Source: Sclerotinia nivalis (Eukaryota > Ascomycota > Leotiomycetes > Helotiales > Sclerotiniaceae). Taken from it: a DNA stretch of 64,000 nt. Of the stretch, positions 1 through 12,946 are shown piece by piece. Position 1 is the first letter of the stretch. Every line of letters begins with the position of its first letter. The notes below the pieces were generated by a model. That model searched no databases, had not been told where the DNA came from, and saw only the letters and a list, made by a program, of their open reading frames with translations. The stretch spans positions 2,108,001-2,172,000 of the forward strand of contig JAPEIS010000001.1 of the NCBI GenBank assembly GCA_029531795.1, in the 5' to 3' direction. The position numbers and the translations under genes were made by a program.

Positions 1-1244
1 TGATATATTCGAATTTCCGACAAATTGGATTGCGAAAAGCCGCCAGTCGACATCTTGGCTTCTCATTGCAAACAATGATTTCGCGCTCGAGAATTAGAAA
101 CCCGTGAAGGCCGAGAGATTGATTTGTGCTTGGAACTTCAAAGTTGTTTCAACTGGAAAAAATGGAGACTTGGCACAGCTCCATGCTCTGCACAACCCAA
201 TGATCAGTGTCAACAAATCTCACCGGCTACATGGTCGGTAAGGATGAGTCGTGGATACTCATTGACCTTGGGATATTGAGATATATTCTCTCGGACGTAT
301 TTACTCGAAAAGACGAGGTCGAAGTGTGCTATTACCTCAGTGTCGAGCTTATTTCACCACCGAGAAATCATGAAGTCAAGTACCGGTGGAGCGAAGGCAT
401 TGTTTATCATTGAATGCTCCCCACATTATCGCTGTCTCGAGTCCACATGGCATCGTTGGAGGTGATCTATTATTAAGTCTTTTCAGGGCGGGTTTTGAGA
501 TCACTGATTCAGTAAGTTACGGAAGGATTAGATATTACCAGTCACAACAACCTTATTAGTTCGGCTCGTCTAAATCATCTTTCCATTCCATTCATTGTTC
601 TTCGGAGTTCGATAAGCATCGATCGAATTACTTCAGTCTTTGATTCCTTTCAGGTATTTTCGACAGATATAAAGTTATCGAACCTGAAGAGGAAGGTCGT
701 GTCCATGTGGTTTTGAGACTTAGTAAGTTTCATTTGAAACCGTGCCTCCTAGTAAGATCGACGCACAGAACAACCTCCGCCCTATCAGGACTCTCTATTA
801 CCCAATAACTATTGTTATTTTAGTTTTAGTCTCTGGTGAAAAATCCATTTCACGCAATGCCGGTACCTGTCATTGTTAGAGCTTGCGTTACAGTTTACTT
901 CAACACTTGTCTGATTTAGGGCAGTCATTCCAAATAGAGTAGATACCGTGCCCTGATTGTCGTTTAGGAACCCATTCAGTCGGTGTTTTCTTCAATTGGA
1001 AGATACTACTGGAGTGATGGTAGCCTTGCTATGCACTCATCTTGCATTCTAGTCCCCTCTTCTTTTTCATCAAATCTAAACATCCTGATATTAACAATTA
1101 TTGTTGTTGACGACGCCGGCGCCGAACATGAGCTCACGTTGATACCTACGAACATAATGTTCACTCATGATTTTCTTTTCTTAACATTATTACCCATAGA
1201 TTGGGAACTTACATGATAATATTCCTTTTCAAATTTGTGCCGCG
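1..1244. other. Left edge and upstream region of the giant 7TM gene
   Basis: No coding region can be supported here. Open frames are short and have no recognisable protein features or splice partners. The stretch probably holds the promoter and 5' UTR of the gene starting at 1245; an additional 5' exon of that gene cannot be excluded. Confidence 0.4.
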
Positions 1245-4200
1245 ATGACTATACCGGATGCCATTCAGACCTTGTCGGCTGCATTCTCATTGTTAGTTCA
1301 TCAACTCGAATGTCTTTAAAAGCTCTTGCTAACACTCAATATAGTGGTATACTTCTGCAGGCAGCAACAGGCGCATTTCTTGTATATTTTAGGGGTCATG
1401 GTTCAAATGTTTTCAAGGACGGCCGGAGGCTGGTCCTCTTACTGTTCTTGTTGTTTAGTGTATTGTGGGCACAAATCGATTTCTTGGAGCTCTTGATGCC
1501 GACGACGGGTACCGGAATTTGTCAGGCGGGATTAATATTTACAACGAGCTTCGATCAATTGGCAAGGGTGGCACTCGAACAGTTCTTGTTGTGGTCGATT
1601 GGTCATGGAACGAAGATTACCGCTATTCGAGCTATTTTACAAGGACTATTGGGCATTCGATTGATAGTGGGAGGTATTTTGGCCGGAGTTACTCGTCCTC
1701 AATTCACACCAACATGTGTCGCCAATACTTCGATATTACCGGTCGCAATTGTAGTTCTGGTCATGGACCTTATCATTGTTGGAGCTTTACTCGTCCAGGC
1801 TGGCTCTTTGGGAATGTTTAGAGACAGCCGTGAAGACCGAAAATTGCAGAATAGAGCTTTATTGCTTGTCATTGCAGGCTTCGCCATCTGGACTGTAGTA
1901 TGTGCTCGCAAAGTTTCTTTGACTCAAATGCTGATACAAATTTAGACCAGTGTACCCATGATTCTTGGGATACCTAGCATTGATTTAATTGTTCGAACTG
2001 TCGTACCTGCAAATGGTCTTCTTGTGCTCATTGGTACGTGTTATTCATCTATGGCTGTCAGGATATACTAATATAGATTGTAGGCATCATTACCGTTTAC
2101 CCGGTGGCATTGTTGTCTCCGAAGCAAGAGGACTCTGTGAACCCGGGTGCACAATCTCCATTTTCCACTAGCCCAATGGCAATATCTCGAGGAATGTTTC
2201 AAAATGGTATAGGAGCTGAAGGATCCCCTATACTTGATCGTCATGGCACTAAAAGTCAATTATTTGTAGCCAATCCTTCCTCAACGCCAAGCCAAAGAGA
2301 TATGCGGGCCTTCACAAAACTCGCCGACGATGGAAATTCAGGAGAGGCGCGAAATGCCTCGGGATATCAAGCTCCAAGTGGTGCTTACCCCACCATCTTT
2401 GGTGCATCATCATTGGCATCGGGTCAAGCAGCACCCGCACCAGCGGCTGAGCAATTCGTTAGCCCTTCTATGTCCACTTCAGTCTCCTCCAAACGTCCAA
2501 AGGTATCTGTTCGAGGTCTTGCCATCTCAAAACCGATAGTTAACGATGAAACGGATCCTGATACACCTTTTTCACGAATTGCAACAATCGATCTCAAGAC
2601 TGCTATTATGAACGACCGCGAACGAAGAGCAATGGCCAGCAAAAAGTCACTGCCTAATACTCCGAGAGCGGATTTTCCACGATCAAGAATGTCACCGGAG
2701 GATATTTTAAACAAAGCAAATGAAGTTGCACAAAAAGGAACATCAAATCAGGCTAATGAGTGGATGGCGGCATCGGGGATATCAACTTCTGCATTACTCT
2801 CTCCTGCACGTGATGAAGTGCGACGTCGCTCACCTCGAGGAGTTAATAATCTGGAAACATTGGAGGAGAAGCAGACTTTCAGGCCTGTCACAGGGTTGCC
2901 GTTGAATCCTAGATCTCAGAAATCAACGATGCCTCAACAGAGAGGAGCGCCTCAACCACAAACAGTCATGTTAGTAAATGATATTATTTACGACAACCCT
3001 GCAGTAGTAGAGTCCATTATCAGCAGAACTCCAGGACATCTCAAACAAAAATCCTTAATGGAATTGTCACCCTTAACTCCTTATACTTCGGGATTTGAAC
3101 CACAAGAATCAATTATACAGAGAGCAAGGCCTATTCCAAGACACAAGAATACTGGACTGTTTGGAAATGAGCCTTTGCCTGTTCATAGACGTAGCAAATC
3201 AAGCTCTGCAATATTGAGCAGAAAATCCTTGCTCACTACTACCCCGGGTAGTCCATCACAGCTGCCGCCACTTCCAAAACCACCTCCAGTGTATACTGCT
3301 TCCAAACTGAAGAAGCTTTTACCTAATGACACCAAAAGCATGACGTTCAAAGAGAAGATAGAATTTCTGTTTCCAGCTCCACCAGGAGTAAGTCTACTGG
3401 ATAATCGTCGCTCGTCCGTTCCAGATCTTCCAAGTATGGCTAGCAAATTAGCTACTTCGATCGAGCCAGAGCAGGGTAATTCCGTCTCTAAACGGACAAC
3501 AACCATTGCGTTACTCACCCCACAAGAATATCCAGTCAAACAAAACTCGACAGAAGCGGATTCGAATCGCGAAACATATCGTTCAAATGCAGTAGAAAGT
3601 GTTTCAAAGACTTTGGTGGCAAGCCATAATTCTACCAATGAAAATGTTCTCGAGTTGGGGAGCGAAAGGCTTTCCAATGGCTCTCGTGAAAGAGATGCAC
3701 AAGCGTCGAGTCCTGTGGAGGAAGGTTACATGAGCCATATTAGTCCATCAAATGCATCTAACACATATAGAGGGTCATCGTATTCTGCATTTTCACCGCA
3801 GAGAAGTCAAAGATTTATGAATGATATTGAGAGGTTAGAAAGAATGTCAGATATAGCAATAGAGGACGATCAAGGCGAAGGCGACGAGGTCATGGTTGTT
3901 ATGATGGATTCTGCTGAACATCGGAAATCCATGGCAGAATCTGTGGCTGATGACAGCGAGTCCTTCATTTTTGATATTGATGGCTTACCTGTTGAGGCAA
4001 AACACTCTCCCACAACATGGCATCGACGTATCGGTGACGAGCTACCAACTTTCTCCGATCGGCGATTGCATGGCTCACGGAAAATATCTCCCCCAACGGC
4101 TTTATTGTTGGAGCCATCACGTGGTAGAGCATCTCCGATTCTCATTCGCAACGTTGAGCCATCTCCAGCATTAGACTCGCCAGGAAGGGCTCTCCAAGAC

Positions 4201-7200
4201 ATTGAAGATCAGCTGAATCGAATTGAACAGCCAAGACGCGCATCGTTGAGATCAATTCTTAGTCGTATACCAACTGCGGAAAATGCTGGAAGCTTTGAAA
4301 GTGATGATGGAATGGAAAGGCTACGATTACTTGAAACTCTTGAGCGAGAGATGGGTGAGCAGGAGAGCGATTGGCAAAAGATGCATCAGAACTTTAGTCG
4401 GGACTCTATGTCCTCGACTGGCACTCTCGCGACTCCAAAATCCCAGGCTTCTCCTGAACTAACAAGATCTGTCATGGATACAACGGCATCACATAGATTA
4501 TCATTGGGATTACGCCGTAATTCGTCTCGACTCATACGTCAACGGATGAGAGATAATCTAAACGGAACGTCTGCAGAAGCTGAAATTGTGTCTTATCAAG
4601 TTCAGGAAAGTTCTAGCCTTGGTGGTTGGCAGCAGCGCCTAGCTGATGCACAGATGTCTTACATGGAGAATGCGCCAACAGTCTCTCATTCTCGCAATAG
4701 CAGTATGAACTTCTTGTCGGTTTCCAAAGCACCGAATGCACCAATGGAAAGTCCTACTCCTACTGAGAGCGAGTTGGAGATCGAGTTCGAAAGCGAATAT
4801 GAAAGCGAAGGAGAGATTAGGGAGGACGAACGGTCAATTCCTTCGCCATATCACCCAGCGTCATTGTGGCAGCCAGTAGTGCAATCGCCCAAAGTAGCTG
4901 CCTCATTCCTTTGGAGCTCTGCCAATGACAAGCCCGCTAGTCAATCTCTCGAGCCTCCAGCAAAGAATCTCCGCCCGGCTCAGCGACTAATCGGCGTTGA
5001 AATGCTACTCAGCAGTGGTGACTTGTGGTCAAAGTCATCTCCGAATATGCGATCCGGCAGTGTTTCGGTGCAAGGATTGTGGGCATCAAAATCAGTCCGA
5101 GCATCCACAGTCAAAGCTCGCCCCGTGACCCAAAGACCCCCAAGAAGATCTAAGCGTACCACACTTTTAGCAGACATTGGTAAGTGTCTATTGCTGTTAT
5201 ATTACTAAATATAGAAATGAGTAGCTAACAATAAATAGTCGAGAACCCTGAACCTCTCCCTAACAAACGCGACACATTAGGAATATTCCAATTCCCCTGG
5301 GGAGAGCGATCTGACACAGCCATGCCCCAACCAACTTACAACCCATTCTTCCACACCGGACTAGCCTTGAACACGGCCCTCGACTCAAGATCTCGTCAAT
5401 TGGAGCCTGAGTCATTAGATTATTCATCTACATCTTTCTTTGAGGATTACGACGAGGAAGACGAGCTTGACTCCGACATGACTTCAGAAAGTGAAGATGA
5501 GTTTGACGAGACCACTTTGTGGGAAATAGCAAGCATGCTTAAGTCTACTGATATTCCCTCAAAGAACAGCCTCTTGCCACCGATACGGTCTTCAGAGGAT
5601 ATTGTTAATGATTACGCTGATTATGAGACTAGCTCGGAGACTGATTTCAGCTCGGAGAACGAAGACTATGAGGAGTTTAATAATAATGAATATTATGGAG
5701 AATACAATGGCGAGGCTAGAAACTCAATCATTATCTTTTCTCATGAAGACGAGTTAGATCCAGATGATGAGGTTGTTCCTGGTATGGCAGCGCCAATCGC
5801 CACTTTTGATGAAGAGAACTCCGAAGACTTGTTCGTACTTTCAGGTGATTCACCTAGAGTTTTGGTTGAAGACCCACTGCTTTGGGATAACAGCATGTCG
5901 GCATATACGAAGATATCTGAGTATGGCTTACCTCAACCAAGTCCTGATATGTGGAAATCATATATCCCATCATCGCAAGGCGCAGTTCGAACACAACCTC
6001 ATCCATCGTTGCCGATGCAAAAGCTCATGAGCCATAACCTTTGGACAGGAGAAGAGAGTGATGTTTTGGAGGAAGAAGAGCCGATCGCGGATTCTTACCT
6101 CGAGCCCGAGTCGCTACCCACAACTGTCAGAACCCTCATGTGGACCCCTCCAGCGGTATTCGTCGATGTCCCAAATTATGGCGTCTTCTCTATAGAGGCT
6201 AGGCGTCAGAATTTCCGCTCAACTACGGAGATACCGGCTGCTATTGATCTCAAAAAGATTCAACAGATAATCTCACCCCTAATGCCTGTAATTTCAAGTA
6301 AGAAATTGTGGTCGCTAGCAGAGCTTGCGCCGCGCACCAGTAAGAACTGGCTGTTGATCAGTGCGGCCAAACCATCTCCATCAAGAGCTGCCGATAGCTA
6401 CACCTTCCTCTGGACCGCAAGTCCAATAGTTGCTGATGTTACCGGCAAGGGACTATTTCAACCAATGTCTTCTCGTGTCAATTATCGCAACACCGAGCTA
6501 GAACCAGCCGCATTGATTTTGACCTCCAAAGCACAAAGTAAGCCAGGAGCCCTTTCAAAGTTGGTATCAAATAGACTTTGGCGTCGACCGTCTTTATTGC
6601 ATCTAGAGCGTGATCACGACTGGATTTCAGAGTCGTCAATCCGACCAACTAGTCCGTCGATAGCATCAGAGACAAGTTCTGGAAGATCGTCTCCTGATAT
6701 ATCGGATGCATCCTCCATTGCTTCGACGAGTACCAAAGCATCATCACTGTTCTCTTTAGCTTCTATTTCAATGCGAAGAACGTTTTCAGCCAAAAAGAAG
6801 GAAGAGTTCATACCACCACCGCCACCTCCTGTTGACCCAGCCAAGTATCAGTCAAAGCTCCCTGTCCGTCAAGTTTCTCTTAAACCTACTCCAAGATCTC
6901 CCCCGAAGGCTGCATCCTCAAAGCCACTCAGGCAATCAGGGGTTTTGTCCTACAGGGACATCTTTGAGGCAAAGCTTCCTCTCAGTTCAGAGAAGCCTCA
7001 GTTACCAAGATTTCGCAGATCTGTTGTGCCAATGAAACCGGTCAAGCCAGCCCATAGAGCTATTAGACATCAATATAGAAATACCACCGCTTTCCGTGCC
7101 AATTGGGAGGATGCTTTGAATGAAGCTATTATTGCAGGGCTACCTAGATCCAAGGCAACAGCTACTGACTGGGACCTTGCTTTGAGTGAAGCTGTAACTC

Positions 7201-9437
7201 TCGGGTCGCCAAGTATCGAACATCTTCAAACATCTTTAGACAGCTTGGCACCAATTGCTGCAGATGCAGTGCTAGAAGACATCGTAGGCCCCACATACTC
7301 CGCTGTGTACAATCCCGCAATAGTCCACCCAGTTTTCTTTACGAAAACCCTTGTCTCAGATGTGGACAGTATTCATCCTGCTACTATCGGACATACACAA
7401 CTTCTACGTCTCACAGCCAGCGTTAATGATTGGGACCGAGCGCTGGGAAAGACTACTTCCACCGAGACAACACGAATGCAGCGACCGACTGCATTCGCGT
7501 TCATGTGGAAGGATGCCCTGAAGGAGGCTATCGCTGCAGGAACTCCTAAGGAAGTGGAGAGAATCAGTGTTATCGAAATTCAACAAAGTACAGCGGTGAC
7601 GAATGCCAATGATTATACAAGCTACGATGTTGCATCTCGTCATCCGGTATTCTTCACTACTACTCTCGTCTCAACCGCAATGGATATTCATCCCGCTTGT
7701 ATCGGACATTGCCTTGTGACAAGTTCTCATCCAATGTCCAAGTCTAGTCTCTGGATCCCCGAATTAACGAGCATGACGTCACTTACGAGTATTGGCCTGT
7801 GGACACAACAACTTCCTGCTGTACAGAAACTTCAGTCACATTTTGAGGAGTTGGTATCTGAGTCTAAGCGAAGAGTTGCGGTACAAAAAACTATGAAATT
7901 ACCAATTCTGGAATCTCGTGAGTTGTGGCAACCATCTTCAGTCTTACCCGTTTCCAAGAATTGGCTTCACACTTCAAGCAAGTCCAATGCAAGCCGCGAG
8001 TTACTCTTCCAAAGGTCTGTTTTCACTGTTACCAACCACACTAATGGTCTCATGTGGGAACCATCTACAAGAATAATTAAGTCTACCCCGGATATGTTCG
8101 CGAGCATTAAGCACGAGTATATTCAAAGAACTACTACTGCTCGTTCTTCTCCTCTTCCGTGCATCGAATCTACCGAACTCTACAAAGTGTCGAAAAAGAG
8201 TAAGCCCGAAATTAGCTGGTTGAATGAATTCATCGCGACACGCATCGTCAAAGTTCAGGAGGTTTCAATGATGTGGACAGCTAATGGGTCATCTACTCCG
8301 GACTTGTTCTCAAACATAACGTATGAACGTATCAAGAGGGTCTCTGGCACGCGCTCATCTGTTCTCCCACATTTGGAGTCCTCTGAGCTCTTCAAGCTTA
8401 AAGATAGATCGAGCATAGAAATTGATTGGCTACGTTTATCCACCCCACCCATCACTGCTATCTCAAGCGAATCTATGATGTGGACAGCATCTTCGGTACC
8501 AACCACATTCACACCAGATTTGTTTGCAGATGTGAAATTCGACCATCCTAAGAGGATCTCTGCTGTTCGCCCTTCTATATTACCTCGTCTAAGTTCTACG
8601 GGGCTTTTCAAAGTGAACACTGAGAAAAAGATCGAAGTTAATTGGTTACATGTATCTGTCTCTGAGCCACTAAATGACGAACCAGTCACCAAATTCATAA
8701 TCATTGGGTCACCAGTTGTTGCAGAGCCTACATTCGAGGAGTTAATGGCTGATGTGGAAACACTTACTGAAGAGGAAATTGCCAAACTACTAGCAACTGA
8801 GGAGTTCATAACAGAAGAAGACACGATTGCAAAGCTTGTCACGGATGAGCCTCTAGTCAAGAATCAATCACGACCCGGAGGTTTGGGTTTGTGGAGCCCA
8901 TCACCAAAGGTCACAACGGAAGAAACCACAGGTACATGGAAACTATCCATATCGACTGCAATTGCTAGCCCCGACATCTTCATCAAGAGCCATGTATTGT
9001 ATTCTCAGAAGTCGTCAACCTCTTCCCAAACGAGTCTTCCAAGGCTCGAGTCATCAAAACTTTTCATGCCGAGCTCCACTTCCAAGGTCGAAATCGACTG
9101 GCTTTACACTTCCTCCTTGTCGTCCGTCTCGAGCTTAGCCCAAATATTGACTCCAAAGGGTACTGAAAATCTAGTCGACTTTATTCCATCTTCGGCAGTC
9201 ACCAATTCAAAGACTTGGATGCCCAAGTCATCACCTATAGCACAGGTCTCTGTAGAAGGTATGTGGATAGCGCCTACGACAAGCAATAGTATTGAGCTCC
9301 CTATGTTCTCTGAACCACGAGCTCAACCTTTGATCCGAAAGAACAGACAAGAAGTCGAGAAGAAGATAGAAAGTACCGAATTATGGACAAATCAGGGAAG
9401 CACTCCCGAGAGCCTCAAGCACTGGCTGTTTGGCTGA
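1245..9437 (+). CDS. Giant seven-transmembrane protein with about 2,400-residue repetitive tail, function unknown
   Basis: Five exons close in frame: 1245-1291, 1345-1897, 1946-2033, 2084-5179 and 5239-9437, giving about 2,660 residues. The introns are 48-59 nt with GT starts, AG ends and CTAAC/CTGAT-like branch sites. The N-terminal 250 residues hold about seven hydrophobic segments, the last ending VYPVALL. The rest is Ser/Thr/Pro-rich with many basic SR-like and acidic patches. From about residue 1260 on it carries short motifs centred on LW, MW or NWL, two copies of a HPVFFT..LVS...IHPA.IGH unit, and three to four copies of a unit of about 70 residues (MW...TPDLF...RSS.LP.LESSELFK...IEI.WL). 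There is an acidic stretch near residues 1305-1400. No enzymatic domain is recognised. A membrane sensor or scaffold is possible, but this is inference. The start at 1245 was chosen because it splices cleanly into the first membrane segment; more 5' exons are possible. Confidence 0.75.
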
Positions 9438-10281
9438 GCAGTAATGGGAAGGAAAGGTCTTGAATAGCTATTGTACATTATGTATGTTTGAGTTTGTGTA
9501 CTATAATTTGTGCCTTTGGGTTGCTTCTCTTGGCAGTAACATATGCGAGAGCGATGGTAAAAGCAGATGGTAAAGGTCAGGACGGTGTATAGTGCATATG
9601 GCGTAAGGAATAATGATACCCGCCAAGTATGTAGATAGTTTACTCACAAGCCATTTCTGGCATTTCTTCCTAGCACTGTTGAATATACGTTACCTTTATG
9701 CTATTCTGTCTTATTCTCCTGTGTATAATAATCCTCACTTGTCCCTTCACAACGTTACTTGGATCTCCTGTTTATATTGATCATATTTGAGGCTCAGGCT
9801 TCAGGTGGCTTTCTCGGCGCCGTTTCCCGATTGTTGAGGGTGAGGAGGGCGTAGTCTACGGAATAAATTGAGTATCGAACCCCCTCATTTGCTGCGGAAC
9901 AAGCATAGAAAAGTCTCAGATTTCAGATCCACATCGCTGCACTTTGAACATTTTACATGCCTCCAGACACCATGGTTCTTTAGAAAAGAAGCCAAATTAT
10001 CATTCTGCTTGGACAGAAACCTTACACTTGATCTCTTTGATTTTCAATTGATTTTTGAATGCACCCTCTTTTTCTGATAGACCGTTTTAAATCATGTGAT
10101 GAAGTTTATGTAAGCAGGCTTATCTTAGATTGATCACACGCAAAGACGTAGAGTTTGTTGAAATCCAATTCATTACCAGCCCTCAACATTTATTTAATGA
10201 TGGTGCTAAATACATTTCTTCACAATTAAATTTACCTCCAAGAATTTCATCCACATTGCTCATCTCACACCCGTCAGCTCG
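9438..10281. other. Convergent 3' spacer
   Basis: AT-rich spacer between the end of the 7TM gene and the end of the epimerase gene on the other strand. It should contain both 3' UTRs. No coding potential is seen. Confidence 0.5.
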
Positions 10282-11631
10282 TCAGTATGCTTGTCCTTTG
10301 GTGATTGCGGTACCCTCTAAGAATCGCCACAAATCTTTACAGCAATCCGCCAGACTTTTCTCTGTCTTCCACATCAACTCCTCCTCGGCTTTGTTCGCTA
10401 GTGCTACACACTTTCCAACATCTCCTCCTCTTCTACCAACAATATTGATGGGGATCTTATTCTGGGTAGCCTGCTCCATTGCATTCACCACATCGAGCAC
10501 AGAGTATCCCTGACCAGTACCAAGGTTATAGACCTTGAAACCACCGTTTGGCCGATTGCTGAGAGCTGCCAAATGACCGCGCGCGAGATCAGTAACGTGG
10601 ATATAATCTCTCACGGCCGTGCCATCGTGAGTGTCGTAATCATCGCCATACACGTTCAGCGCAGGCAATGCCCCAGTGAGCACCCGCAAAACAACGGGCA
10701 TCAAATTCGTGGCAGCAACTCGTGGGTCTTCACCCAACAAGCCTGATTCATCGCATCCGATCGGGTTGAAGTAGCGCAGTGCAGTGATCTCCCAATCGGG
10801 ATCAGAATTGGCGAGATCACTCAAGATTGCCTCGCACATCCATTTGGTGCGTCCGTAGGGGTTTGTGAGACCTGAGCATCCTGACCCCACTACATATTCT
10901 TCGCGGAGTGGGACTCCACTGTCGGCAACTGTCCCATAAACAGTTGCAGAAGAACTGAATACCATTTTTTTAATTCCAAATTCCTGCAGAAGAGCACAGA
11001 AATCGACCAGGCCGCCAACATTGTTTGAATAATATTTCAGGGGCTGCTGTATACTCTCTTCGACGGCCTTGTACGCGGCGAAATGGATTACGCCTGAGAT
11101 GCTTGATCGCTGACCATTGCAAAGGGTATCTGAACTCGAATCGAAGCTCATTACACCAGGATAGTCATATTCCTCGAGTATCATTGTCATTTTGTTAATG
11201 TTTCTAAAGTCCGCGTCGTGAAATTTGAGTGATGGTCGGTGTCCATTTTTGCCTTGAACACTATAATGCTGGTTGACCATTAACTGGAGCTTTTCGAAGA
11301 CGGTGAAGAATGAGTTACTGAGATTGTCGACCACGGCCACCTACAGACTTGTTAGCTATTGCCCCAGGAAATTTGGAGCGATATCAATTACATTGTACCC
11401 AGCCTTGGCTAGTTCCCAGACTGTGTGACTACCAATGAATCCCAAACCACCGACGACCAATATCCATTGATCGTTAATCGCATTTCTTACTGCAAAATTG
11501 ATATCATCTTCATCAAAAAGTAAGGATCTTTCTGTTAAAGGTGTACCAAGAGCACTGCTTTCATTACCAGAAAAGAGTCGTTCGGGAGTGGAAGCTCCCG
11601 AATTTCTGGAAGAATTTGTGGAACCAGGCAT
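10282..11631 (-). CDS. uge3: UDP-glucose 4-epimerase (Uge3-like), GAG cluster
   Basis: This is an NAD-dependent SDR-type epimerase interconverting UDP-Glc/UDP-Gal and, in the Uge3 class, UDP-GlcNAc/UDP-GalNAc, the GAG precursors. There are two exons, 11392-11631 and 10282-11340, and the 51-nt intron has a GCTAAC branch site. The protein is about 432 residues. An extension of about 55 residues, rich in Ser/Thr/Gly, precedes the Rossmann motif GGLGFIGSH (residues 61-69). The catalytic Y-x3-K is YGRTK at about 242-246, and RYFNPIG and YIHVTDLARGH are typical of GalE/Gal10. It lacks the aldose-1-epimerase domain of yeast Gal10. The start at 11631 follows family logic, but an in-frame ATG at 11721 would add 30 residues. 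The gene is divergent from the sph3-like gene and shares a spacer of about 410 bp. UDP-GalNAc activity is inferred from context; the sequence alone shows only a UDP-hexose 4-epimerase. Confidence 0.9.
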
Positions 11632-12040
11632 TTTGTCGGCAGAATCCCTGTAAAGATAAAGTACTTTATGTTGAATGCGTTGGTTCCAAGGCTTAGACTT
11701 CTTCATATTATATCTTTTCACTGGAAGTCCTTTCAGCTAACTCGTATATAATTATAGTTTTAACACATTTTTCGCCTGTATCGCACTACTACCACCAAGA
11801 CTTTGCGTGATTACATTGCGTGCCATATCGGGCCACACTGGTTTCAACACTGCTGAAGTGCAATTTCAAGCAATTTCTCTGGCCCGATTCAGCCGCTACA
11901 AAACTTTCGATATAGGGCTTGAGGCTGCCTTCCTTCTTTGGGGACACTTTGCGAAATCTCCAGAATACCTTGAAAAAGAAGTTAGGCTGCAGCATCCTAG
12001 CCGTGTAAATTATTCCATCATTGCTTCTACCTAATCGACA
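11632..12040. promoter_or_regulatory. Bidirectional promoter region uge3/sph3
   Basis: Spacer of about 410 bp between the divergent starts of the epimerase and spherulin-4 genes, so both 5' UTRs and promoters must lie here. No specific transcription-factor site is claimed. Part of it (to 11721) may be coding if the upstream epimerase ATG is used. Confidence 0.5.
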
Positions 12041-12946
12041 ATGTTCTTCAAGAAAGCTAAGAAATCCAAGAAAGCTACTTCAATGATACCTGCCAAATTG
12101 ACGGTTCTCATCCCCCTTTACATTTATCCCTCCCCCGGTGCGTGGGAACGGTTATTTCAAAGGTACGTCGGGAATTACTGTATCTCGATCATGAGGCTGA
12201 CTGAAGAACAGCATCTCTACTTATCCGGGTATTAAGTTCATCGTCGTGGTGAACCCTCACAATGGTCCTGGTCGATTACTTGATAGTAACTACAAAAGAG
12301 ATATCTGCAAGTTGAACCAGTATTCTAACGTTGTGGTTGTCGGTTACGTCTCTACTGCATATGCAACCAGGCAATATTCCAGCGTTCTAGAAGATGTGAT
12401 GGTCTACGCGGGTTGGAGGCTTGAAGATGATGGGCTCGGCGTCCGGGGCATATTCTTCGATGAAACTCCTAACCAATGGACCACATCAAATGTTTCATTC
12501 TTGGGAAATATCAACACCGCGGTAAAAGGTTGTTCTGGTTTGGGAGTAGAGCCTCTTGTACGTGTATATTCTGGAATATTTTCTACTAATGCTGACAATA
12601 TTTTACCCAACAGGTCATTCACAATCCAGGAACAATTCCACACTCAAGATTGATGTCTGGCACTTGTTTACCGGATATCAATGTGGTTTTTGAAGCAACT
12701 TACCAGACGTACCATGAAAGTGGTTTCGAGAAAGCTCTTACGAATCTCAACGTGGATCGAGGACGGTTGGCATGCCTAATGCACTCTGTACCACATTCCT
12801 TGATGACTACATATTCTGACGCCGCATCTGAGATTGAAAAGCTGAAGCCAGTTGTGGGGGTATTATTTATCACTAGTCAGGCCACAGATCTCTATACCAG
12901 CTTGGGGGATCATTGGGAACAATTCATCCAAGCTATTAGCCTTTAA
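12041..12946 (+). CDS. sph3: Spherulin-4 family glycoside hydrolase (Sph3-like, GH135), GAG cluster
   Basis: Three exons (12041-12162, 12212-12557, 12614-12946) give about 266 residues. The protein spans a complete spherulin-4 domain: LIPLYIYPSPGAWE near the N terminus, VVVNPHNGPG, NVVVVGYVSTAYA, and the acidic pair in GIFFDETPN (Asp about 124, Glu about 125), which matches the catalytic Asp-Glu of GH135. In Aspergillus, Sph3 is an endo-acting hydrolase required for GAG production. Unlike that protein, this one starts with a Lys-rich segment (FFKKAKKSKK) and goes straight into the catalytic domain; no membrane anchor or signal peptide is visible, and an in-frame stop lies just upstream of the ATG. 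A missed 5' exon encoding an anchor is therefore possible. Family assignment is strong; the role follows from the cluster. Confidence 0.88.

Noticed and set aside
5209..5321. Possible split of the giant gene into two genes at 5208/5322
   Set aside because: GTAAGT at 5180 and TAG at 5238 give an in-frame join (DIG/V-ENPEPLPNK), and both parts share the same LW-type tail motifs, so one gene is preferred.
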